From: Pseudomonadota bacterium
GTDB lineage: Bacteria > Pseudomonadota > Gammaproteobacteria > Steroidobacterales > Steroidobacteraceae
Assembly (NCBI GenBank): GCA_018241525.1
Contig: JAFEDR010000009.1
Span: forward strand, 744,001 to 808,000
DNA: 64,000 bases
Direction of reading: 5' to 3'
Shown here piece by piece: positions 55,963 to 64,000 of this stretch (position 1 is its first letter; the number at the start of each line of letters is the position of its first letter). The notes below the pieces were generated by a model that worked only from the letters and a program-made list of their open reading frames with translations, ran no database searches and was not told the DNA's origin. The position numbers and the translations under genes are program-made.

Positions 55963-57120
55963 CTATCTCCGTCCGAGCGCCTTGGCGATCTGCAGCCGCA
56001 TGCCGGTCCAGGCCGGGATCATTCCGGTGGCGAGGCCGAGCAGCACGGCCCAGCCGAGGCCGCCGAGGAAGACCGGCGCCGACATTCGCATGTTCGAGCC
56101 GAAGCCCGCGATGGTGCGCGCCGCCGCGGAGATGGCACCCGTCGCGAGCCCGAGGCCAAGAATCGCGCCGACCAGTGCGAGCAGCAGCGACTCGGCGAGG
56201 ATCTGCTGCAGGATCGTCGCGCTGCGGAAGCCGAGGGTCTTCAGCACGCCGATTTCCCGGGTGCGCTCGCGGACGGCCATCATCATCGTGTTGCCGACGA
56301 TCAGCAGGATCGCGGCGAAGGCGGTCGCGACCACCAGCGTGACGATCAGCGCGATGTTGCCGAGCTGGGCGGTGAAGGCGCGGTTGAACGCGGCCGCGGT
56401 GTCGGTCTGGGTCTCGTACTCCGAGTTCGCGAACCGGGCATCGACGGCCTTGGCCACCGCATCGACCTGCGTGGCCTTGTCGGTCAGCAGGATCGCCATG
56501 TTGATCTGGTCGCGGCCGAAGGTGACCATCTCGTCGAAGTAGTCGTGCCGCATCAGCACGATGGACTCGCGCGCGGAATCGTCCGGGTCGGTGAAGATCG
56601 CGGCGATGTCGAAGTCCCAGGCCTTGACGCCGTCCTTGCGCGAATAGATGTTCGAGAAGATCGGCACGTGGTCACCGACCTTCCAGTGGTTCTTGTCCGC
56701 GGTGGTCTTGCCGACGGCGAGCGCGGTGCGGCTGGACAGGAAGGCGCGCCGCTGCTCGGCGGGCATCCGGATCGCCGGGTACACCTCGAAGTAGCTCGCC
56801 GGTTCGACCGCGAACATGAAGAGCGGCACGCGCGGGTCCTGGTAATAGCCGCCGAACCAGGACTGGTAGGTGACCGCCTTGACCCCCGGAACAGTCGAGA
56901 TCTGCGCGGCGTAGTTCACCGGCAGCGGCATCGTGAAGTTGATGCGATTGACGGTCACGAGACGGTCGGCCGCCGCGGAGTTCTCGCTCGCGTGGAACGC
57001 GGCGTTGAAGGACACCAGGCACCCGTACAGGAAGAACGCGATCAGGATCGCCACCAGCATCAGGGCCGTCCGCAGCTTGCGGCGGCTCAGGTTCTTCGCG
57101 ACGAGCAGCACCTGGTTCAT
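55963..57120 (-). CDS. ABC transporter permease, MacB/FtsX family
   Basis: 385 residues. The same layout as its neighbour: N-terminal helix (ALMLVAILIAFFLYGCLVSF), periplasmic domain, and C-terminal helices with REIGVLKTLGFRSATILQQI. The ATG overlaps the stop of the ATPase gene as ATGA. These mechanotransmission-type proteins couple cytoplasmic ATP hydrolysis to periplasmic work, such as export of drugs, peptides or lipoproteins. Confidence 0.88.
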   Translation of the reverse strand: MNQVLLVAKNLSRRKLRTALMLVAILIAFFLYGCLVSFNAAFHASENSAAADRLVTVNRINFTMPLPVNYAAQISTVPGVKAVTYQSWFGGYYQDPRVPLFMFAVEPASYFEVYPAIRMPAEQRRAFLSSRTALAVGKTTADKNHWKVGDHVPIFSNIYSRKDGVKAWDFDIAAIFTDPDDSARESIVLMRHDYFDEMVTFGRDQINMAILLTDKATQVDAVAKAVDARFANSEYETQTDTAAAFNRAFTAQLGNIALIVTLVVATAFAAILLIVGNTMMMAVRERTREIGVLKTLGFRSATILQQILAESLLLALVGAILGLGLATGAISAAARTIAGFGSNMRMSAPVFLGGLGWAVLLGLATGMIPAWTGMRLQIAKALGRR

Positions 57121-57812
57121 GCGAGCGCCGTCCGCTCGACGAACACGCCCTTGTTGAGGTGCAGCGTGCGCTTGGTATGGCCGCTGACCTCGGGGTCATG
57201 CGTGACGACGACGATGGTCTTGCCGTGCTGCGTGTTCAGCAGCTTGAGGATGCCGAGTACTTCATCGGCGGTGGCGCGATCGAGGTCGCCGGTCGGCTCG
57301 TCGCAGAGCAGCACCTGCGGATCTGACACGATCGCGCGCGCGATCGCGACGCGCTGCTGCTGGCCGCCCGACATCTCGCGCGGGTAGTGCCCGGCGCGGT
57401 CCGCGAGGCCGACGAGCTCGAGCGCCGTCGCGACGTTGCGGCGCCGCTCCTTGCGGCCGAGGCTCGTCAGCAGCAGCGGCAGCTCGACATTCTGCGCGGC
57501 GGTCAGCACCGGCATCAGGTTGTAGAACTGGAAGATGAAGCCGACGTTTGCCGCGCGCCACGCCGACAGCTGGTTCTCGCTCAGCGTATCGACGCGTCGC
57601 CCATCGAAGACGATTTCGCCGGCGGTCACGTGGTCGATGCCGCCGAGCAGGTTCAACAGCGTGGTCTTGCCCGAGCCGGATGGCCCCATGATGGCGACGA
57701 AGTCGCCGGCCGGGATGTCGAGATCGAGTCCATCGAAGATCGTGATGGTTTCCTTTCCCTTCACGAAGCGCTTCGAGACCTTGCGCAGTTGGAACGAGAA
57801 CGCCTCTGACAT
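57117..57812 (-). CDS. ABC transporter ATP-binding protein, MacB/LolD type
   Basis: 231 residues from the ATG at 57812 (GGAGTGGCC before it). Walker A is GPSGSGKTT (about 41-49), the Q-loop is FQFYNLMPVLTAAQNVELP, the signature is MSGGQQQRVAIARA, Walker B is VLLCDEPTGDLD, and the switch His is in VVTHDPEV. The size and FYNLMPVLTA fit the MacB/LolD/FtsE group. Followed by two permeases and preceded (14 nt) by an adaptor, giving a four-gene tripartite-type exporter. Confidence 0.94.
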   Translation of the reverse strand: MSEAFSFQLRKVSKRFVKGKETITIFDGLDLDIPAGDFVAIMGPSGSGKTTLLNLLGGIDHVTAGEIVFDGRRVDTLSENQLSAWRAANVGFIFQFYNLMPVLTAAQNVELPLLLTSLGRKERRRNVATALELVGLADRAGHYPREMSGGQQQRVAIARAIVSDPQVLLCDEPTGDLDRATADEVLGILKLLNTQHGKTIVVVTHDPEVSGHTKRTLHLNKGVFVERTALA

Positions 57813-57826
57813 GGCCACTCCTTGGA

Positions 57827-58867
57827 CTAGCCGGTTCGACCCGCGTCGCCGCTGGCGAACGCCACTTTGACCGCCATGTCCGGCAGGATGCGCGGATCCT
57901 TCGACAGGATCGCGATGCGCACCTTCACGGTCGCCTTGGCGCGGTCGGCGGTCGGGACGATGGCAATCACGCGCGCCGGAATCGTCCAGTCGGGGTATGC
58001 GTCGAGCGTCGCCTTGACGCCCTGCTCCGGGCGCACCCGCGAGATATAAGCCTCGTTGACGTCGACCTCGATCTCCAGGCTGTCCATGTCGACGAGCGTG
58101 CAGATGCCGGTGCGCGTGAAGCCGCCGCCCGCCGACATCGGCGAGATGATCTCGCCTGGCTGGGCGTTCTTGTCCACGACGATACCGGTGAACGGCGCCA
58201 CGATGCGGTGCTTGCCGACGAGCTCGGCCGCCCGGCGGGCGTCCGAACGCGCGGTCGCCAGCTCGGCCTCGGTGCGCGCCACCTGGGCGCGCAGGTCGAT
58301 CACCTGCGTGTCGGCCTTGGTGAGGTCGGCTTCGCTCGCGAGGTGATTGCGCGCCAGGTCCTGGGTGCGCTTCAGGATCCGCTCGGCGTCCGCCAGCTGC
58401 GCGCGAGTGGCCGCGAGCGAGGCGCTGGCCGAGTCGACTCGCGAGTTCGCGGTAGCAAGGTCGGTTGCCGCCAGCGTGTCGTCGAGCCGGGCGAGCAGCT
58501 GTCCCTGCTTGACCGCCATGCCCTCGTCGACCAGCACCTCGGAGACACGGCCGGTGATCTCGGCCGCGACCGTCGCGCGGCGCCGCGCGACCACGTAGCC
58601 GGCCGCGACCAGGCTGCCGGCGTCGACCGGTCGTGCAGCCGGCGTCGGTGCCGCGGCGTCCGAGGGTTTGGTCGAGGCCGAGGTGGCCGGCTCGGACGGC
58701 GGGCGGCCTGCGAGCAGCCACACGGCGATGCCCGCGACCAGCGCGCCGGCGATGCCGGCACCGGCGAGCAGCGGCCAGCGGCGCGCGCCTTCCGGAGCCG
58801 ACTCGGATTCGGCGGGCCGCACGATCTTCAGCGAGGCCAGCTGGCTGGCACGGCGTTCGTCGGTCAT
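57827..58867 (-). CDS. Periplasmic adaptor (MFP/HlyD family) of the ABC exporter
   Basis: 346 residues. A transmembrane anchor at about 33-52 is followed by a Pro/Ala/Ser linker, then VVARRRATVAAEITGRVSEVLVDEGMAVKQGQ, a helical hairpin (about 130-215) and HRIVAPFTGIVVDKNAQPGEIISPM. The C-terminal barrel has VNEAYISRVRPEQGVKATLD. First gene of the minus-strand operon adaptor-ATPase-permease-permease. No outer-membrane factor is encoded with it, so one from elsewhere would be shared. Confidence 0.9.
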   Translation of the reverse strand: MTDERRASQLASLKIVRPAESESAPEGARRWPLLAGAGIAGALVAGIAVWLLAGRPPSEPATSASTKPSDAAAPTPAARPVDAGSLVAAGYVVARRRATVAAEITGRVSEVLVDEGMAVKQGQLLARLDDTLAATDLATANSRVDSASASLAATRAQLADAERILKRTQDLARNHLASEADLTKADTQVIDLRAQVARTEAELATARSDARRAAELVGKHRIVAPFTGIVVDKNAQPGEIISPMSAGGGFTRTGICTLVDMDSLEIEVDVNEAYISRVRPEQGVKATLDAYPDWTIPARVIAIVPTADRAKATVKVRIAILSKDPRILPDMAVKVAFASGDAGRTG

Positions 58868-59000
58868 GCGGTGGAGCGAGCTCGGGCGGGCGCCGGGTCG
58901 CCAAGCGTACTACAGCTCGCTGCCGCGACGCACAAGCGCCACGGTCCGGAGCGAACGCCATGTTGCGCTGCGGCCGCCGGGCAGCCGAGCTGCACCGCGG

Positions 59001-59690
59001 TTACCTCACGGTGTAGCCGCGCGCCTCGAGGCAGGCCTGTTGCGCGCGCCCGTAGTCGGTGCGTTTGGCACCCGACACGGCGGGATCGACGCCGCCCGCC
59101 GGGCGCGTCGGGTCGAACCCGGTCTGGTCGGCCGCCCAGCGATGACATTCGTACCGATCGCGCGCCTGCTGGTCCGGGTTCTGGCCGTCACGCGGGTAGA
59201 TGAACAGGTCCCCCCCGGCAGGCGGCGCCGACGGCACCGCGGCCGCGGCGACCGGTGCGCCTTCCGGCGGGGCGACGACCTCGTAGCCACTGCGCGCCGC
59301 GTCGTAGCGGTAGTAGGCGTCATTCGCATAGTAGAACTGCGCCCCGCCGATCACGACCAGCGTGGCGAACGCCGGCAGGACCGGCACGAAGACGCCGAAC
59401 GGCGGTGCGACCACCACGAAGCGCGGACCGACGGGCCGATACCAGACGCCCTCGTGGAACCAGTAGCGCTCGCCGTGCCAAGCAATCGGGCGTGCCTCGC
59501 GCGGCAGCTCCCGTACGCGCAGGCCGCGTTCCGGATAGTAGTGATTGTGGCCGTGGCGCTCGTCGTAATGCTCGCGGGCTCGCCCATGGTCGCCAGGCTC
59601 GGCGTGCGCGCCTAGCGGCAGCACGAGCACCGCGGCGACGATCGCCGCCGCCGTGGCACGCTGCGTGATCGTCGTCGATCGGGGTCGCAT
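59001..59690 (-). CDS. Periplasmic DUF6515-like protein
   Basis: 229 residues from the ATG at 59690. A signal peptide covers 1-27 (GAHA cleavage), followed by a His/Glu/Arg-rich stretch. The core has WHGERYWFHEGVWYRPVGPRFVVV, a hydrophobic PFGVFVPVLPAFATLVVIGG that may insert in a membrane, and FYYANDAYYRYDAA, matching the DUF6515-type proteins. The tail FIYPRDGQNPDQQARDRYEC and RAQQACLEARGYTVR contain two Cys that could pair. Function unknown. It is 14 nt downstream of the Spy-like gene. Confidence 0.78.
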   Translation of the reverse strand: MRPRSTTITQRATAAAIVAAVLVLPLGAHAEPGDHGRAREHYDERHGHNHYYPERGLRVRELPREARPIAWHGERYWFHEGVWYRPVGPRFVVVAPPFGVFVPVLPAFATLVVIGGAQFYYANDAYYRYDAARSGYEVVAPPEGAPVAAAAVPSAPPAGGDLFIYPRDGQNPDQQARDRYECHRWAADQTGFDPTRPAGGVDPAVSGAKRTDYGRAQQACLEARGYTVR

Positions 59691-59704
59691 GTTGTCGCGG
59701 TTCC

Positions 59705-60196
59705 TCAGGCGCTGCCGGCACTGGCGTGGCGCGCCGCCCGGCGGGACTCGCGGGCCGCCTGCTCTGCCGCGACGATCCCCGGAATCGCCTGCTGCTGCGC
59801 CGGCGTCAGCACCGCATAGATCTGTGACCACACATCGCTGCGCAGCTGCTGGCGGGCCACGGCATTGTCCTTGGCGGCCGCGAGCAGGCTGTCGTATGCC
59901 GGGTGCTCGGTCGGCGGCGTGGTCGCGAGCGCCGAGCGGTTCGCCCGCGCAGTCGCCGCGAGCGACTGCGCCCGCGCGCGGTTCTGGGCGTAGATCGAGC
60001 GCACCTGGGTCCACTGGTCGGCCGACAGGTTGAGCTTCGCGAGCAGGTGCCGCCCACCGCCGTGGTGGCCGTGGTGCGCGGGGGCGACGTTGGCCGCGGG
60101 CGCGGCGTCGGTGGATGATCCGGCGGATGGTTCGGTGGCGCCCGCGACGAACGGCACCGAGGCGGCCAGCACGAACAGCAGGTGACGGGCATTCAT
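59705..60196 (-). CDS. Spy/CpxP-like periplasmic protein (LTxxQ family)
   Basis: 163 residues from the ATG at 60196. A signal peptide (1-19) precedes an Ala-rich region and a His-rich patch (HHGHHGGGRH, about 41-50) that may bind metal. LTxxQ-type motifs are present as LNLSADQWTQVRSIYAQN and LTPAQQQAI. The helical body resembles periplasmic chaperones of envelope stress. Same strand as the DUF6515-like gene. Confidence 0.8.
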   Translation of the reverse strand: MNARHLLFVLAASVPFVAGATEPSAGSSTDAAPAANVAPAHHGHHGGGRHLLAKLNLSADQWTQVRSIYAQNRARAQSLAATARANRSALATTPPTEHPAYDSLLAAAKDNAVARQQLRSDVWSQIYAVLTPAQQQAIPGIVAAEQAARESRRAARHASAGSA

Positions 60197-60322
60197 CGTC
60201 TTGATCCTCCGGCGCGGCGGGACTGCCACGGGAGCATCAGCGCCGCGCGGCGCGGGTCGTTGACCCGCCGCCGCGCCGGGAACTGCAAAGTTCTGTGAGC
60301 CCGCGGGGCGCGGGCGGCCCGC

Positions 60323-61771
60323 TCAGAATCCGACCGCCGGGCCGGTGGTCGCACCCGCGGTCCGGGTCTCGAAGAGCACGAACACCGGCCGGCCAAAGAA
60401 GAACGGCAGGCCCCAGTCGAAGCTGTTGGTGGGGGCGTTCGCGACGGTGTCGGGGCCGCCGAGGTTCGCGTAGGCGGAGTTGGTCGAGGCGAACAGGCTC
60501 TGCGCGTTGTCGATGGTGAAGTTCACGAGCTGGGTTGCGCCGTTCTGGCCCTGGATGGTCGCGCTTTCCGCGACTGACGTCGCCGGGCAGTAGAAGTACG
60601 TCATCGACGTGCAGGTCGCGATGCTGCTGTTGAAGAAGTAGGCGTTGGAGCCCGAGTCGATGAAGCTGTTGGCGAGCGTCTGCGTGCCGAACTTCGTGAT
60701 CAGGTAGCCCGAGCCGTCGAGGGTGTAGAAGGCGGCGCTGTTGAGCGCATTGTTGGCCTGCGTGCCGATGCCGAAGTAGAGCGTCCCGGATACGGTGCGC
60801 GCGCTGCCGCCGGTCAGGGCCGGCAGCATGACGACGACGCCGTTGTTGTCGGTACTCAGCATCGCCACTGGATTCTGCAGCTGGTTCGCGACCGGTACGG
60901 TCGTCGGCTGACAGGAGGACGCGCCGCAGGCGTAGTAGAGCTGCGGCACGACCGTGCTCGCGCAGACCGTGCCGCAGTCTTGCAGGAAATTGCCGACGCC
61001 GATCACGCCATTCGCGCCGAACTGCACGATCGAGTTCTCGATCGGGCCGGAGCCGGAGGAGCACGTCGTCGGCGCGGTGCCGGCGGCGGTGTCGCCGATC
61101 ACGTGGATCGGCAGGTTGTGGATCGTGCGCGACCCGAGAGTGACGTCGACCGTCGCGATCGAGCCCCAGGTATAGCCGTCGGCGAAGACCACGCACTCGC
61201 GTACCGGCGAGCCCGAGGCGGCGTCGGTCACCGGCACGGGCACGGCCGAGCCGTTCATCGCCTCGGCCAGGATCTCGAGCCCGACGGAGCCGGTGTCGAC
61301 CTGAACGTGGTCGATCGTCTGGCACGCGGTCGTGCTGCCTGGGGTGCAGATTGTCACCGACGCGTACATGATGTTCACCTCGGCCTGGTTGGCCTGGGTG
61401 ATCGCCGCGGGACCCGCGTCGATGGTGACCGCCAGCGAGTTGCCGGGGCCGGTACCGTCGCTGACCGAGAGCGCGACGCTGCTGCCCGGCGCGACGCTGG
61501 TACCCGCCGCCGGCGTCTCGCTGATGACGTCGCCGCTTGCGACCGTCGTGCTGTCGGCAATCGTGACGCTGCCGACGGCGAGTCCGGCGCCGGTCAGCGC
61601 ACTCGTGGCCGCGGCCTGCGAGAGGCCGACGACGTTCGGCACGCCGGTCGTGGACTGCATCGGCGAGGAGCCCCCGCCGCCGCCGCAGGCCGCGAGGACG
61701 AACGCGAGCGGCAGCCATGCGTGGAGCGCGAACGGGCGGCGCGGACTCGGGCGGTTTGATCGGGCGTTCAT
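60323..61771 (-). CDS. DUF3443 lipoprotein with N-terminal PASTA-like domain
   Basis: 482 residues. The leader ends FVLAACGGGGGSS, a lipobox followed by a Gly linker. Residues about 44-105 match a PASTA domain (VPNVVGLSQAAATSALTGAG, later GTSVAPGSSVALSVSDG). The remainder is DUF3443: NSLAVTIDAGP, VNIMYASVTICTPGSTTACQ, IDHVQVDTGSVGLEILAEAM, and a C-terminal SFDWGLPFFFGRPVFVLFE. The DTGS pattern echoes retropepsin-like folds, but I would not claim protease activity. Function unknown. It overlaps the DUF2844 gene by 1 nt (TGATG). Confidence 0.85.
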   Translation of the reverse strand: MNARSNRPSPRRPFALHAWLPLAFVLAACGGGGGSSPMQSTTGVPNVVGLSQAAATSALTGAGLAVGSVTIADSTTVASGDVISETPAAGTSVAPGSSVALSVSDGTGPGNSLAVTIDAGPAAITQANQAEVNIMYASVTICTPGSTTACQTIDHVQVDTGSVGLEILAEAMNGSAVPVPVTDAASGSPVRECVVFADGYTWGSIATVDVTLGSRTIHNLPIHVIGDTAAGTAPTTCSSGSGPIENSIVQFGANGVIGVGNFLQDCGTVCASTVVPQLYYACGASSCQPTTVPVANQLQNPVAMLSTDNNGVVVMLPALTGGSARTVSGTLYFGIGTQANNALNSAAFYTLDGSGYLITKFGTQTLANSFIDSGSNAYFFNSSIATCTSMTYFYCPATSVAESATIQGQNGATQLVNFTIDNAQSLFASTNSAYANLGGPDTVANAPTNSFDWGLPFFFGRPVFVLFETRTAGATTGPAVGF

Positions 61772-62250
61772 CAGCGAAGCTCCTGCGGCGACACGCCGGC
61801 CGGCAAGGCGCCCGGCAACCGGGCACTGCCCGTGAAGCCGCGCGGCGCGCGCACGATCTCGAGCGCCAGCGACGGCGTCGAGATCGCGAAGTGATGGTGG
61901 CCGCCGCGATGGCTGCGGGCCGCCGCCAGGTATTCGTCGTAGTGACTCGCGAGCAGGACGCCGAGGTCCGGCAGGTGGCGACCCTCGAAGCGCACGGCGA
62001 AGACCGCTCCGCCCGGTACCGCGAATTCTCGTACCCGGGTGCCGTCGCCAGAAATCGACTCGTGCACCTCGTACTGGACTGTCGACGTCACGGTCAGCGT
62101 GCGCCCGTGTAGCGCGGAGTGGTCGCGCGCGATCGTCGCAGCGTTCTCGCCGAGTCCCGCGACGGCGGCGTCGAGCGGTGCGCTGGCGAGCAGGACGGCC
62201 GCTGCGGCGCTGGCGAGCGCCGCTCGCCTTCTGGATTGCGTTCGGTCCAT
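61771..62250 (-). CDS. DUF2844 periplasmic protein
   Basis: 159 residues from the ATG at 62250. A signal peptide covers about 1-29 (Arg-rich start, Ala/Leu core). The mature part has YEVHESISGDGTRVREFAVPGGAVFAVRFEG and LPDLGVLLASHYDEYLAAAR, the DUF2844 pattern. DUF2844 and DUF3443 genes occur side by side in other proteobacteria, as here, and probably act together in the envelope. Function unknown. Confidence 0.85.
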   Translation of the reverse strand: MDRTQSRRRAALASAAAAVLLASAPLDAAVAGLGENAATIARDHSALHGRTLTVTSTVQYEVHESISGDGTRVREFAVPGGAVFAVRFEGRHLPDLGVLLASHYDEYLAAARSHRGGHHHFAISTPSLALEIVRAPRGFTGSARLPGALPAGVSPQELR

Positions 62251-62543
62251 AAATGCCTCGTAGCCGCGCGGGGACGGCGCGGGATTCCCAGTCTAGGAGC
62301 GGCCCCGGCGCTCCCGTCGAACTTTGCCGTTCTTGAACTTCATGGCGGCGGCCATCGCCGATCCGCGACGGCGTGCGCCACCGGGGACTCGGACCATACT
62401 TTGCGCCCGCGGTTCACCGTTCGGACCGCAGATCACTGTCGCTGGCCGGCGACGCCGGGGCCCGCATGGCACACTGGCGTCGTTCCAGGGTCTTCCGTCC
62501 CGCGCGATGCCGGGCGGTTCGCGCTGCGCGCAAGGGAGGGGCT
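62251..62543. other. Intergenic region, 293 bp
   Basis: Separates two divergent genes. It is less GC-rich around 62310-62410, but I see no clear promoter pair, repeat or RNA. Confidence 0.35.
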
Positions 62544-64000
62544 ATGCACGCCCGAGGGTCCAACATCGGTACCGGCATCGGCCGGCTGATCAGCGGCACA
62601 GCCTGGCTCCTGGTGACGGCCGCCGCCTCGCCCGCAGTCGCCGCTGATGGCAGCGCCGCGTGCGGCCAGCCATCGGGCGCGCCGGCCTTCTGCCGCGGCG
62701 TCCGCGGTGATCGCGCGCAGGGCTGGCTCGCGCAGAGCCGCTCGGAAGTGCTCGCACAGCACGGCATCATCGCGACGAGCCAGCCGCTCGCCGCCCAGGC
62801 GGGGCTGCGGGTGCTCGCGCAGGGCGGCAACGCGATCGACGCGGCGGTCGCGGCGGCGGCCGTGCTGAACGTGGTCGAGCCGATGATGACGGGCATGGGC
62901 GGCGACCTTTTCGCGATCGTCTACTCGGCGAAGGACCACAAGCTGCACGCGCTGAACGCGAGCGGCATGGCGCCGAGCGGCGCCACCATCGAGCGCCTGC
63001 ACTCGCTCGGCTACGACGCGGACCCGCGCAACCCGGGGCCGGGCTCCGGCATGCCGGAGTACGGGATCCTGCCGGTCACGGTGCCCGGTGCCGTCTGGGG
63101 CTGGCAGGAACTGCTGAAGCGCTTCGGCACGCGGACGTTCAAGGAAGTGCTGAAGCCTGCCATCGAGTACGCCGAGGGCGGGTTCCCCGTCTCGGAGCGC
63201 ATCGCCAGCGACTGGGAGCTGCCGGAGGCGGTCAAGGGCGCGGACGGCCGCGCCGTGCCCGACCCGGATTCCGTCCATGCCTGGTACGTGGACGGTCGCC
63301 CGCCGCGCGCCGGGGAGATCTTCCGCAACCCGGACCTCGCCCGGGCCTTCCGCCTGTTGCAGCGGCAGGGTCGCAACGCCTTCTACCGCGGGGAGATCGC
63401 GCGCGCGATCGTCGCCAAGTCGACGGCGTCGGGCGGCACGATGACGCTCGAGGACTTGGCCGCGTACCGCGGCGAGTGGGCCGAGCCCGCAGCCAGCCGC
63501 TACCACGGCTATGACGTGTACGAGCTGCCGCCACCGTCGCAGGACTGGGGGGCGCAGGAAATGTTGAACATCCTCGAGGCCTGCGTGCCGCGCTGGGCGC
63601 CGGGCCAGACGCTCGCGAGCCTGGGCCCCGACTCGCCCGCCTACTGGCACTTCCTGGTCGAGGCCAAGAAGCTCGCCTATGCCGACCTGTTCGCCTACAA
63701 CGGCGACCCGAACTTCGTCAGCGTGCCGCTCGCGAAGCTGCTGTCGCCCGCCTACGCGGCCTCACTGTGCGGACGCGTGGATCCGAAGCACGCCGGGCCT
63801 GCGCCGGGAGCCGGGCGCAGCGGCGGCAAGGGCGACACGATCGTCATCGCCGTCGCGGACCACGACGGCAACATGGTGTCCTGGGTCAGCAGCAACTACG
63901 AGCACTTTGGCTCGGGCCTCACCGTGCCCGGCTACGGCTTCATCCTCCACGACCGCGGCGCGCTCTTCTCGCTAGACCCGAAGAGCCCGAATGCACTCGC
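62544..64000 (+). CDS. Gamma-glutamyltransferase family protein, C-terminus cut by the window edge
   Basis: 485 codons present, running off the right edge; AGGGAGGGG precedes the ATG. A signal peptide lies within about 1-34. The large-chain part has SQPLAAQAGLRVLAQGGNAIDAA, then VVEPMMTGMGGDLFAIVY and PVTVPGAVWGWQELLKRFG. The autocatalytic cleavage site is near GKGDTIVIAVADHDGNMVS, where the Thr would become the N-terminal nucleophile of the small chain. SNYEHFGSGLTVPGYGF follows. The family transfers or hydrolyses gamma-glutamyl groups, or acts as a cephalosporin-acylase-like hydrolase. A Cys-containing segment after the signal is unusual. Confidence 0.9.
   Translation, partial: MHARGSNIGTGIGRLISGTAWLLVTAAASPAVAADGSAACGQPSGAPAFCRGVRGDRAQGWLAQSRSEVLAQHGIIATSQPLAAQAGLRVLAQGGNAIDAAVAAAAVLNVVEPMMTGMGGDLFAIVYSAKDHKLHALNASGMAPSGATIERLHSLGYDADPRNPGPGSGMPEYGILPVTVPGAVWGWQELLKRFGTRTFKEVLKPAIEYAEGGFPVSERIASDWELPEAVKGADGRAVPDPDSVHAWYVDGRPPRAGEIFRNPDLARAFRLLQRQGRNAFYRGEIARAIVAKSTASGGTMTLEDLAAYRGEWAEPAASRYHGYDVYELPPPSQDWGAQEMLNILEACVPRWAPGQTLASLGPDSPAYWHFLVEAKKLAYADLFAYNGDPNFVSVPLAKLLSPAYAASLCGRVDPKHAGPAPGAGRSGGKGDTIVIAVADHDGNMVSWVSSNYEHFGSGLTVPGYGFILHDRGALFSLDPKSPNAL

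Noticed and set aside
63814..63960. Possible loss of the catalytic Thr in the gamma-glutamyltransferase
   Set aside because: The site reads GDTI rather than the E. coli TTH, but GDT forms occur in this family, so the nucleophile is present.
1..64000. tRNA, rRNA, CRISPR, insertion sequence or prophage
   Set aside because: No cloverleaf-like segment, regular repeat-spacer pattern, transposase, integrase or phage gene was found by eye. A tRNA and CRISPR search program would settle this.

Overview
The window is about 64 kb of very GC-rich, gene-dense bacterial chromosome. The organism is a Gram-negative proteobacterium: there are RND and ABC tripartite pumps with outer-membrane factors, an LpxA, outer-membrane beta-barrels, Tat and lipoprotein signals, Spy/CpxP-like and pirin proteins. 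The DUF2844/DUF3443 pair, the Gcw_chp and DUF481 barrels and the BNR-repeat protein fit Gammaproteobacteria (Xanthomonadales/Nevskiales/Steroidobacter-like) or Betaproteobacteria; I cannot place it further. I see no rRNA, tRNA, CRISPR array, insertion sequence or phage gene. Most genes have third codon positions that are nearly all G or C. Start codons are often GTG or TTG, and many neighbours overlap by 1 or 4 nt (TGATG, GTGA, ATGA, TTGA), which implies translational coupling.

Layout. 1-2055 (minus): the start of a molybdopterin oxidoreductase beta subunit, Ada, and a YceI protein. 2139-5915 (plus): a small outer-membrane protein, then a tightly coupled set of ECF sigma factor, ZAS anti-sigma factor, S8 protease lipoprotein and a small unknown. 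5976-12159 (plus): a catabolic-looking run of a TPP enzyme, a T2-family asparaginase, an amidohydrolase, a PNPOx-like flavoprotein and an MHS-type transporter. 12328-19631: mixed single genes, namely a DUF2934-Hsp20 fusion, a stand-alone LpxA, a FAD oxidoreductase, an inositol-phosphatase-family enzyme, two pirins around an MBL hydrolase, and small enzymes. 19793-32045: DUF481 barrel, MscL, a small membrane ORF behind a CRP/FNR-like palindrome, homocysteine methyltransferase, FKBP, hydrolase, uracil-DNA glycosylase, PsiF, a large BNR-repeat protein, a TPR-GGDEF cyclase and a di-haem DUF1111 protein.

32220-37341 differs in composition, with visibly more A/T at third codon positions and A/T-rich gaps. 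It holds an orphan secretin N0-N1 protein, a coupled trio (Tat-exported Fe/Mn SOD, beta-barrel, phosphatase-like lipoprotein with a CX5K loop), a DMT transporter with a histidine-rich tail, and ArsC. It may be an acquired stress or metal island.

37618-51371 (plus) carries two multidrug pumps back to back: MdtABC plus an outer-membrane factor, then MarR, outer-membrane factor, EmrA and EmrB. A recognisable promoter with a duplicated palindromic operator lies before marR. 51378-58867 (minus) is a MacAB-like adaptor-ATPase-permease-permease operon followed by a Spinster-type MFS protein coupled to a serine hydrolase. 59001-62250 (minus) encodes small periplasmic proteins and the DUF2844/DUF3443 pair, the latter with a PASTA-like domain. 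A gamma-glutamyltransferase runs off the right edge.

The most interesting candidates are the sigma/anti-sigma/S8 operon, where the anti-sigma C-terminus resembles a subtilase prodomain and the protease lacks the usual oxyanion-hole Asn; the SOD-barrel-phosphatase trio; the orphan secretin N-domain protein; and the small ORF with repeated ribosome-binding leaders.
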